Positions 1-5,508 of a DNA stretch of 6,242 nt are shown here, piece after piece; the stretch's first letter is position 1, and each line of letters begins with the position of its first letter. The notes under the pieces are model-generated. The model saw only the letters and a list, made by a program, of their open reading frames with translations. It had not been told where the DNA came from and ran no database searches. Both the position numbers and the translations under genes were made by a program. The DNA is from Methanolinea sp. SDB (GTDB lineage: Archaea > Halobacteriota > Methanomicrobia > Methanomicrobiales > Methanospirillaceae), in contig LKUF01000038.1 of assembly GCA_001412335.1 (NCBI GenBank), positions 1 through 6,242 on the forward strand. Reading direction: 5' to 3'.

Positions 1-1593
1 GCAGGACTCATCGTTGCCCATCTCCTGAACCATATCGGGTACCGGGTCTACATGTATTTCGATTACCCCTCCCTGATCAAGGGGGGGCACAATTTTGCGC
101 TGGTCAGGGGAAGAGGATCTCCGGTTGGTGCGCACCGGAACAGGGCAGATTTTATTCTTGCCTTAAACCAGGATTCTATTGATCTCCATGGTGATCTCAT
201 CAGGGATGAGACCACGATTCTATTTGATTCCGGGCGGGTGGACACGGATGGGATCCCAGTCCCGGTCTCTGAAATATTAACAGAGCTGGATGCTCCCGCG
301 GTGATGGGGAATTCCTGTATCATCGGTGCGTTTGCCCGATCCGCCGGGATCGAGTGGGTAGTCCTCGAATCGGTATTCCGCCAAAAAATTCCAAAAGAGC
401 TTGAAAAGAATCTCCAGGTGGCAAGAAGGGGCTATGATGCGGCCCATGTCGCCCACGAAATCGAGCCAATCGCCCAGGAAACGCACCCGATCCTCACCGG
501 GAACGAGGCGATCGGAATCGGCCTTCTTCACGGCGGACTCGAAGCATTCGTGGCCTACCCGATGACACCTACGTCAAATATCCTCCATTTCCTTGCCGAA
601 TCGGCCGTTGATCTCCCGCTGGATGTGGTCCACCCGGAAAACGAGATCGCGGTCTTTTTAATGGCCCTTGGATTTGCATATGCCGGCAAGAAAGCCGCGG
701 TCTGCACTTCAGGCGGAGGTTTTTGCCTGATGACAGAGGGGCTCTCGCTTGCCGGCATGGCAGAGCTCCCGGCCGTCGTTGTCATGGGCCAGAGGACCGG
801 CCCGAGTACCGGGGTTCCAACGTACACCGCGCAGACCGACCTGCATTTCATGATTCATGCCGGGCATGGTGAGTTTCCGCGCCTTGTCATCGCCCCCGGG
901 GATGCTGCACAGGCCTTCACCTGGTCCTCCCTGGCACTGTCGATGGCGTGGAAGTACCAAATCCCTGCAATAATCCTTGCCGACAAGACGCTCTGCGAGG
1001 GGAGCTACAGTTTCGAACGTGTTGCTCCCCCTGATATCGGTAAGGCAAAGGGGAAGGCAGATCCAGATGATTACCGGCGCTATACCCTGACCCGTGACGG
1101 CATCTCTCCCATGCTTCACCCACCAGGCCCCGGGGCAGTGATCAAGGTGAATGGGTACGCTCACGATGAAGCGGGTATCACGACCGAAGATGCGGATACG
1201 ATCCGTATCATGACCGATAAACGGAAACAGAAGGCTGCATCGCTGCAGGCTGCAGTGGAGGATCTCGGGAGTGTAATTGTGAGGGGAAAGGCCGACGCGT
1301 CCACCGCGATACTCTGCTGGGGTTCGAACCTGTCCGTATGCACGGAGGTGGCCGATAGTCTCGGGTTGAGACTGATCCAGCCTGTCGTGCTCTGGCCGTT
1401 CCCAATCGAAACATTCCAAAAAGCCCTTTTAGGAGTCGAAAGGCTGGTCCTGGTGGAGGACAGCGCATACGGCCAGCTCTCCATGCTGATTTCGGGTTAC
1501 GGGTTCCCGACAGATGACCAGGTCCTCCGCTACGACGGACGGCCGAACTCCGTCGAGGAACTCGTTGCCCGGGTAAAGGAGGTGCTCGCATGA
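1..1593 (+). CDS. korA: 2-oxoacid:ferredoxin oxidoreductase, alpha subunit (gamma-alpha fusion), 5' partial
   Basis: Large subunit of a thiamine-diphosphate enzyme that converts a 2-oxoacid plus CoA to acyl-CoA and CO2 while reducing ferredoxin, or runs in reverse to fix CO2. The frame is open from base 1, so the true start is upstream; an ATG at 52 is internal, because the conserved gamma-domain sequence AGLIVAHLL precedes it. Numbering codons from base 1: gamma domain about 1-150 (with SLIKGGHNF), a linker, then the pyrimidine-binding domain beginning near 167 with YPMTP at 186-190 (the family's YPITP motif) and RTGPSTG with Arg265, the position that contacts substrate/CoA in the Sulfolobus enzyme. 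DGISP (366-370) and HDE (388-390) are family hallmarks, and a C-terminal transketolase-like domain follows. The visible 530 residues suggest a full length near 550. The stop overlaps the beta-subunit start (ATGA). Substrate (2-oxoglutarate, pyruvate or another 2-oxoacid) cannot be read from sequence; the symbol follows general family usage. Confidence 0.93.
   Translation, partial: AGLIVAHLLNHIGYRVYMYFDYPSLIKGGHNFALVRGRGSPVGAHRNRADFILALNQDSIDLHGDLIRDETTILFDSGRVDTDGIPVPVSEILTELDAPAVMGNSCIIGAFARSAGIEWVVLESVFRQKIPKELEKNLQVARRGYDAAHVAHEIEPIAQETHPILTGNEAIGIGLLHGGLEAFVAYPMTPTSNILHFLAESAVDLPLDVVHPENEIAVFLMALGFAYAGKKAAVCTSGGGFCLMTEGLSLAGMAELPAVVVMGQRTGPSTGVPTYTAQTDLHFMIHAGHGEFPRLVIAPGDAAQAFTWSSLALSMAWKYQIPAIILADKTLCEGSYSFERVAPPDIGKAKGKADPDDYRRYTLTRDGISPMLHPPGPGAVIKVNGYAHDEAGITTEDADTIRIMTDKRKQKAASLQAAVEDLGSVIVRGKADASTAILCWGSNLSVCTEVADSLGLRLIQPVVLWPFPIETFQKALLGVERLVLVEDSAYGQLSMLISGYGFPTDDQVLRYDGRPNSVEELVARVKEVLA
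1575..1584 (+). promoter_or_regulatory. Strong Shine-Dalgarno site for the beta subunit
   Basis: AAAGGAGGTG, almost fully complementary to the 16S rRNA 3' end, lies inside the last alpha-subunit codons, 5 nt before the ATG at 1590. It fixes the beta-subunit start and, with the ATGA overlap, points to coupled translation and equal subunit supply. Confidence 0.85.
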
Positions 1594-2441
1594 CAAGGCG
1601 TTCACTGATCACGGATGCACAGAATACGTGGTGCCCGGGCTGCGGAAATTTCATGATACAGTTTGCATTGAGAAATATCCTGGAAGCCCTGTCAAAGGAG
1701 GGCAAGAGCCTCGACTCGGTTGTACTGGTCTCCGGCATCGGGTGCCATGCAAAGATCGCGGACTACATGAATATCAACAGCTTCTACTCGATCCACGGGA
1801 GGACGATCCCCGTGGCCACGGGGATACAGCTGGCAAATCCGGATCTGACCGTGATCGCCTGCGCAGGTGACGGCGATGCCTATGCAGAGGGACTGGACCA
1901 CCTGGTCTTTGCAGCCAAACGAAATGTCGACATCACCCTGCTCGTGCACAACAACAGGGTGTACGGCCTCACCACCGGGCAGTACACTCCCACCTCCCCC
2001 CTCGGGTTCCGGGGCAGATCAACCCCTGAAGGAACGATCGAAGAACCCTTCAACCCCCTTGAACTGGTGCTGGCATCAGGAGGGACTTTTATCGCAAGGG
2101 AGTCCAGCCTGCAGATGGATGCACTCCAGGAGACCATTGTGGAGGCGATTCGGCACAGGGGCTTTTCCTACGTGGACATTCTCCAGATATGCGCCACGTA
2201 TTTCAACATGACCTCGTACTACCGGGAGAGGATGTACAGGTTAAAAGACCATGACGAGAGCGATTTTGACCAGGCGTGCAGTCGAATGCGGGAGTGGGAC
2301 TATAACAGCGATGCACCCATCGGGCTTGGAATCTTTTACCGAAAGGAGAAGGATACGTTTGGCGGGAGACTGTCAGGAAGGAAGACCGGGGCGGTTGACA
2401 GGGAGTCAACGATACAAAAGATACTCGATGCGAGGAGATAG
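1590..2441 (+). CDS. korB: 2-oxoacid:ferredoxin oxidoreductase, beta subunit
   Basis: Catalytic small subunit (283 residues, the normal length) binding thiamine diphosphate and one [4Fe-4S] cluster. Near the N-terminus is the WCPGCGNF signature; Cys15, Cys18, Cys52 (in GIGCHAKI) and Cys201 (in LQICATYF) match the four cluster ligands known in the Sulfolobus two-subunit enzyme. The Mg-ThDP motif is visible as GDGDAYAEG at 93-101, with the paired asparagines HNN at 120-122, followed by the conserved VYGLTTGQYTPTSPLG. There is no separate ferredoxin-like delta subunit in the window, so electrons should pass from the beta cluster directly to external ferredoxin. The start is set by a strong Shine-Dalgarno site and an ATGA overlap with the alpha gene; the two are certainly one operon. 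All catalytic features look intact. Close relatives use pyruvate, 2-oxoglutarate or both, so the substrate is left open. Confidence 0.95.
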   Translation: MTRRSLITDAQNTWCPGCGNFMIQFALRNILEALSKEGKSLDSVVLVSGIGCHAKIADYMNINSFYSIHGRTIPVATGIQLANPDLTVIACAGDGDAYAEGLDHLVFAAKRNVDITLLVHNNRVYGLTTGQYTPTSPLGFRGRSTPEGTIEEPFNPLELVLASGGTFIARESSLQMDALQETIVEAIRHRGFSYVDILQICATYFNMTSYYRERMYRLKDHDESDFDQACSRMREWDYNSDAPIGLGIFYRKEKDTFGGRLSGRKTGAVDRESTIQKILDARR

Positions 2442-2575
2442 TGCCGGGATTGCGATCCGTTTAACCGGTTCCGGACTCCCCTCCTTCTCCCCGGTCAGAG
2501 TGCGGAGGATTTTGACAGATTCCTTTTTGAGATGATTGTCCAAATACATCTGCAGGTACTTTGTAGGCGTGAAAA
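2442..2575. other. Intergenic gap between the oxidoreductase operon and the membrane protein gene
   Basis: This 134-bp gap contains no gene I can support. Its first part has C-rich and G-rich patches (CCTCC at 2480-2484, GGAGG at 2504-2508) that could pair weakly. Near its end is an AT-rich stretch, AAATACAT, about 30 nt before the ATG at 2576, which could act as a weak TATA box. There is no good Shine-Dalgarno site in front of that ATG, so a transcript starting at or very near the ATG (leaderless) is conceivable. All of this is inference from short motifs. Confidence 0.4.
2504..2528 (+). terminator. Possible T-tract terminator after the oxidoreductase operon
   Basis: Two short T runs (TTTT at 2510-2513 and TTTTT at 2524-2528) follow a weak CCTCC/GGAGG inverted pair some 60-90 nt after the beta-subunit stop. 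Archaeal termination often needs only T tracts, so this is the best candidate site in the gap, but the runs are short and the stem is only 5 bp with a 19-nt loop. Confidence 0.2.
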
Positions 2576-3175
2576 ATGGTAGGTATACCCGCAGAATATG
2601 AAGTCTTCACGTGGGTTATTATCCCACTCCTCATCTTTTTTGCACGGCTGGCTGACGTGAGCCTTGGGACGCTTCGCGTGATTTTTATCTCAAAAGGCTT
2701 AAAATACGTGGCTCCCGTGGTTGGGTTCTTCGAGGTGATCATATGGCTTGTCGCAATTTCCCAGGTAATGACCAACATAACCAATGTCTACTCATACATT
2801 GCCTACGGAGGCGGTTTTGCCGCAGGGACATTCCTTGGCATGGCGGTCGAGGAGCGCCTCCTGCTTGGCACAGTCGTAGTCAGGGTGATCACGAAGAGGG
2901 ATGCAACCGCCCTGGTATCGCATTTGAGAGAGAAAGGATATGGGATCACGATCCTGGATGCCGAGGGAGCAACAGGGAAGGTAAGAGTCCTCCTCATGAT
3001 CATAAAGCGACAGAACCTGCCGGACGTGGTTGGGACGATAATGCAGTTCAATCCCCATGCATTTTATTCGATCGAGGATGTAAAATCTGTTACCGAAGGA
3101 GTTTTCCCGGGGAAAAAGACCGGTTTTTCAGTGAACTGGCGGGATCCGATGGGTTTTTTCAGGAAGGGTAAATAG
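2576..3175 (+). CDS. UPF0316 / DUF2179-type integral membrane protein
   Basis: A 199-residue protein of no established function. Three hydrophobic segments occupy about residues 11-33, 44-63 and 70-90, the second and third rich in Gly and aromatic residues. The motif RLADVSLGTLRVIFI in the first segment is typical of the UPF0316 family (DUF5698 membrane part). Residues about 100-175 form a soluble alpha/beta domain of the DUF2179 kind (TKRDATALVSHLREKGYGIT, then VLLMIIKRQ and AFYSIEDVK), also found at the C-terminus of YitT-type membrane proteins and thought to bind a small ligand. The ATG at 2576 is the first in-frame start after an in-frame TAG at 2564; no clear Shine-Dalgarno site precedes it. 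It is separate from the upstream operon by 134 bp and converges on the aminomutase gene. Family assignment is from recall of the motif pattern; the cellular role is unknown. Confidence 0.8.
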   Translation: MVGIPAEYEVFTWVIIPLLIFFARLADVSLGTLRVIFISKGLKYVAPVVGFFEVIIWLVAISQVMTNITNVYSYIAYGGGFAAGTFLGMAVEERLLLGTVVVRVITKRDATALVSHLREKGYGITILDAEGATGKVRVLLMIIKRQNLPDVVGTIMQFNPHAFYSIEDVKSVTEGVFPGKKTGFSVNWRDPMGFFRKGK

Positions 3176-3194
3176 GAACCCAGTCCTGTCAGCC

Positions 3195-4370
3195 TTATCC
3201 GGTTGCACTGGAGTCATCCCGTATATAACCGCCTGAAGGAAAGACCGGGATATCCTCGTCTTCGTCACCAGATACGCGGTAATCATCGATTTGCTCGGTG
3301 TAATCATCGAACCAGTAGGCATCGGGGTTGCTCCTGAATACCATGAACCTGCCCATATCGAGGGGATCGGCTGCCTGGTGGTACTTGAAAAACGTGGAAC
3401 CTTCCGTCTTTCCGACCACCTCGATCTTTCCGCTTGCATGTGACATGACAAACCTCGCCCGTTTCGCCAGTCCCGAGCATCCGGTCTTGGCCTTCTCAAA
3501 TATCTCGTAGGCCTCCTCGACAGGCATCTCGAATAGTCGGTTCCCAAGGGTCGGGCGGCACTGGAACACATAGTACGGGGGAACTCCGATGAACGAGAGT
3601 TTTCTGAAGAGTTCGGCAAGAACCTGCGGATCACTGTTGATTCCACGCAGCAGCGGTGTCTGGTTCACGATGATTGCCCCGGCGTCACGGAGGAGATCGA
3701 GGGCTTCGATTGCCTGCGGAGTGATCTCGCGTGGATGGTTGAAATGGGCCATGATGTAGATCCGCTTCTCGGGACTGCTGTACCGGCGTATCATATCGGG
3801 AAGGGCAGGATCGTTTAATATGCGGTAGGGATTGAAGGCGAGCATCTTGCTTCCGATCCGGATTATCTGCACGTGATCAATCTTTCGGATCTGCGCGATC
3901 AGGGCTTCCAGTCTCGGGGTTGCCAGGATAAGCGGATCACCACCGGTGATGAGGACGTTTGTGATCTCGGGATGATTCTGTATGTATTTTATCCCGGCAG
4001 AATAGTCCTTCGCGATCTCGTCGACATCATTCATGAAGAGACGTTTCCTGAAACAGAACCTGCAGAAACTTCCGCATACGTCCACTGCAAGGAATAATGC
4101 AGTTTGCATGTATTTATGCTGGATTCCCGGCGCTACCGTATAATTTTTCTCATGCGAAGCATCGAGCTCCCCCCAGTCCTCGAGTTCCCTCGTGTCAGGT
4201 ATGATGATCTTTCGTATGGGATCTTCCGGGTCATCCCAGTCAATCAGGGAGAGGTAATATTCATTCGAACGGAAGGCGAATCTTTCGGTCACCTCCCGAA
4301 GCTTGTTCCGCTCATTCTCTGACAGGTTCTCGATCCTGTCAACTGAGGTGATGTACTTCGGGTTTCTCAT
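3195..4370 (-). CDS. Radical-SAM aminomutase of the lysine 2,3-aminomutase (KamA) family, divergent substrate pocket
   Basis: Predicted SAM- and PLP-dependent 2,3-aminomutase of 391 residues. Counting from the ATG at 4370: radical-SAM cluster motif CGSFCRFC (Cys99, Cys103, Cys106), then Arg108, matching Arg134 of the Clostridium subterminale enzyme that holds the substrate carboxylate; SAM-binding TGGDP at 142-146; LLRGIN at 240-245; and SGK at 313-315, whose Lys315 is the likely PLP-binding lysine. The two aspartates that bind the lysine side chain (Asp293, Asp330) are absent: the first is Arg272 (FQCR), and the second region reads FVMSHASGK with no acidic residue. The substrate is therefore probably not lysine. 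An acidic tail (DEDED near 370) ends the protein. No acetyltransferase (ablB) gene is adjacent, as would be expected for acetyl-beta-lysine synthesis. An in-frame GTG at 4382 is a possible earlier start but overlaps the Shine-Dalgarno site, so ATG 4370 is preferred. Family is certain; reaction is not. Confidence 0.9.
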   Translation of the reverse strand: MRNPKYITSVDRIENLSENERNKLREVTERFAFRSNEYYLSLIDWDDPEDPIRKIIIPDTRELEDWGELDASHEKNYTVAPGIQHKYMQTALFLAVDVCGSFCRFCFRKRLFMNDVDEIAKDYSAGIKYIQNHPEITNVLITGGDPLILATPRLEALIAQIRKIDHVQIIRIGSKMLAFNPYRILNDPALPDMIRRYSSPEKRIYIMAHFNHPREITPQAIEALDLLRDAGAIIVNQTPLLRGINSDPQVLAELFRKLSFIGVPPYYVFQCRPTLGNRLFEMPVEEAYEIFEKAKTGCSGLAKRARFVMSHASGKIEVVGKTEGSTFFKYHQAADPLDMGRFMVFRSNPDAYWFDDYTEQIDDYRVSGDEDEDIPVFPSGGYIRDDSSATG

Positions 4371-4381
4371 GTAAACATTCA

Positions 4382-4389
4382 CTCCTTTT
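4382..4389 (-). promoter_or_regulatory. Shine-Dalgarno site deciding the aminomutase start
   Basis: Read on the minus strand, AAAAGGAG lies 11 nt before the ATG at 4370. Its last G is also the first base of an in-frame GTG (4382-4380), leaving no spacer for that codon. The ATG is therefore the better start, although 11 nt is slightly long; extending the pairing through the following TGA shortens the effective gap. Confidence 0.55.
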
Positions 4390-4445
4390 GAGTTTTTTTG
4401 GCTGGTCTCCCGCTGGTGGTTTTTGCGGCTGATTGTAAAAGATCC

Positions 4446-4459
4446 AGATAAATTTTAGC
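4446..4459 (-). promoter_or_regulatory. Candidate BRE/TATA promoter, aminomutase-proximal
   Basis: On the minus strand GCTAAA fits the archaeal BRE pattern RNWAAW and is followed at once by the TATA-like ATTTATCT. A start about 25 nt downstream (near 4425) would give a leader of roughly 55 nt before the ATG at 4370. Prediction by motif only. Confidence 0.4.
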
Positions 4460-4519
4460 CAACCCGGAAATCTGCGCGAGTAAAGACCAATATATGCGCT
4501 TTATCTTAAGCCAAAATAG

Positions 4520-4533
4520 TATTTATATTTAGC
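4520..4533 (-). promoter_or_regulatory. Candidate BRE/TATA promoter, distal
   Basis: On the minus strand GCTAAA (BRE pattern RNWAAW) is joined directly to TATAAATA, the best archaeal TATA match in the window. Transcription would begin near 4495-4500 and leave a leader of roughly 125-130 nt before the aminomutase ATG. It shares its first six bases and layout with the proximal element 74 bp away, suggesting tandem promoters. Prediction by motif only. Confidence 0.45.
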
Positions 4534-4679
4534 GGAAACCAAAATTGGATCTTCGCGCGGGCTAATTCTTTCTATCGCAAGCCAGTCTACAGCGCATGCC
4601 CATGATATCGTGGTTAAGAAGGAGTTATCCCCTTCGTATTAAGAAATATCCTGAATTGCCATTCATGTGCAGGATACGA

Positions 4680-5366
4680 TCAGAAAAATGAGTTGATATC
4701 CTTCTGCCTCGCGAGAAGTTCCGCGCCCTCGTGATCGGGATTGTTGACAAGGCATGATACCTGCCAGGACTCCAGGAGCCCGGACGGGTATGGAGCAAGC
4801 ATCTTTTGCAGTTCGTATTCAGGAATCGGGTCTGGTGAAAGCCAGCATGCTTCATCGTTCTCCCGGAGAATGGCCGGCATGCGGTCGTGGTACGGTACAA
4901 CGGCGTCGTTTGGTTCTGTGGTTACGATGGCAAACGAGATGTGGGGCATGGATGCCGGCGGCTTCCATATATCGTAGAGCCCGGCAAATGCAAGGAAGTC
5001 CCCGTCTTTCCGGCGGATATAGTGCGGAAGGCGTCTTTTGCCAATTTTTTGCCATTCATAAAAACCGGTGGCCGGGACGAGGCACCTGCGGTGTCGGACC
5101 AGGGACCGGAAGGCGGGACGTTTCGTGAGGGTCTCGGCGCGGGCGTTGATTGGACGATGCGCTGATGCCGGATCGTGCGACCATGCCGGGAGAAGACCCC
5201 ACTGCATCTCTATGATCTCGCGATTCCCGTCTTTTCCACATACAATGACCGGCACCTGCTGCGAAGGGGCTACATTATATCTCGGTGGAGGGAGCGGTTC
5301 GGGGATCTGTACCCTGAAACGATCGGTAAATCCTACGGTGAATGAGATGGTGAAGCGTCCGCACAT
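4680..5366 (-). CDS. SRAP-domain abasic-site DNA-protein crosslink protein (YedK/HMCES type)
   Basis: A 228-residue protein that, by family, covalently traps abasic sites in single-stranded DNA through its second residue and so shields them from strand breakage. The start is fixed by biology: the conserved MCGRF must be the true N-terminus, because Cys2 becomes the reactive end after Met removal. The frame stays open upstream to an ATG at 5549, but that 61-residue extension would bury Cys2. Catalytic residues match E. coli YedK closely: Cys2, Asn74 (INARAE; Asn75 in YedK), Glu104 (GFYEW; Glu105) and His160 (PYHDRMPAIL; His160). The NVAPSQ, QWGLLPAW and CLVPATGFYEW motifs are all present, and the length is the family norm. 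There is no clear Shine-Dalgarno site before the ATG. It is divergent from the MBL gene and sits upstream of, but 309 bp away from, the aminomutase. Older annotations call this family SOS-response-associated peptidase. Confidence 0.95.
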   Translation of the reverse strand: MCGRFTISFTVGFTDRFRVQIPEPLPPPRYNVAPSQQVPVIVCGKDGNREIIEMQWGLLPAWSHDPASAHRPINARAETLTKRPAFRSLVRHRRCLVPATGFYEWQKIGKRRLPHYIRRKDGDFLAFAGLYDIWKPPASMPHISFAIVTTEPNDAVVPYHDRMPAILRENDEACWLSPDPIPEYELQKMLAPYPSGLLESWQVSCLVNNPDHEGAELLARQKDINSFF

Positions 5367-5508
5367 ACAACGTGGGATTTGTCCACACTGATACAAGAGG
5401 CTGATCCCGGCCAGAGTCCGTGAGCGAAGAACCTGGTTTGTGCCGGTGACTGGTGCAGATAGTTTAATCAGAGGCTTGGGATGATTGGAAAGTTGGTGAA
5501 TACAGGGT
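5367..5508. promoter_or_regulatory. Divergent intergenic region between SRAP and MBL genes
   Basis: These 142 bp must carry both outward promoters. The only AT-rich patch is AGTTTAATCA at 5461-5470, about 40 nt before the MBL ATG; it could serve as a weak TATA element for that gene, or in the other direction for the SRAP gene with a longer leader. A short inverted pair, GTGG at 5372-5375 and CCAC at 5383-5386, lies 5 nt upstream of the SRAP ATG. None of these signals is strong. Confidence 0.35.
5495..5499 (+). promoter_or_regulatory. Shine-Dalgarno site for the MBL gene
   Basis: GGTGA lies 9 nt before the ATG at 5509 and matches part of the GGAGGTGA consensus. An in-frame TGA at 5497-5499 rules out any earlier start, so ATG 5509 is the first possible start codon of this frame. 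Confidence 0.5.

Larger units (their letters stand above)
4371..4679. other. AT-rich non-coding region upstream of the aminomutase gene
   Basis: About 309 bp without a supportable gene, between the end of the SRAP gene and the start of the aminomutase, both on the minus strand. The central part (about 4435-4550) is markedly AT-rich and holds two promoter-like elements, listed separately. AGCCAA occurs at 4457-4462 and 4509-4514, with a related ACCAAAA at 4538-4544. AGATAAA (4446-4452) is exactly inverted as TTTATCT (4500-4506). I found no tRNA-like cloverleaf, no C/D-box motif pair and no ORF with coding character. A long 5' leader for the aminomutase mRNA is the simplest reading. Confidence 0.6.

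Noticed and set aside
709..1419. 236-codon minus-strand open frame inside the alpha subunit
   Set aside because: Low-complexity shadow of a clearly coding plus strand with strong family motifs; no recognisable domain.
4371..4382. GTG at 4382 as the aminomutase start, giving four more residues
   Set aside because: The GTG shares its first base with the end of the Shine-Dalgarno AAAAGGAG, leaving no spacer. The ATG at 4370 has an 11-nt spacer. The difference is four residues and does not affect the call.
4391..4398. T7 run on the plus strand as a terminator
   Set aside because: No plus-strand gene ends nearby; on the minus strand it is an A tract just upstream of the aminomutase ribosome site.
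4557..4602. Possible small RNA or tRNA-like fold bounded by GGGC and GCCC
   Set aside because: The closing stem is 4 bp, there is no T-loop consensus, no CCA context and no consistent internal stems.
4618..4635. GAAGG/CCTTC inverted pair as a terminator for the SRAP gene
   Set aside because: Only 5 bp with an 8-nt loop, and no T tract follows on the minus strand.
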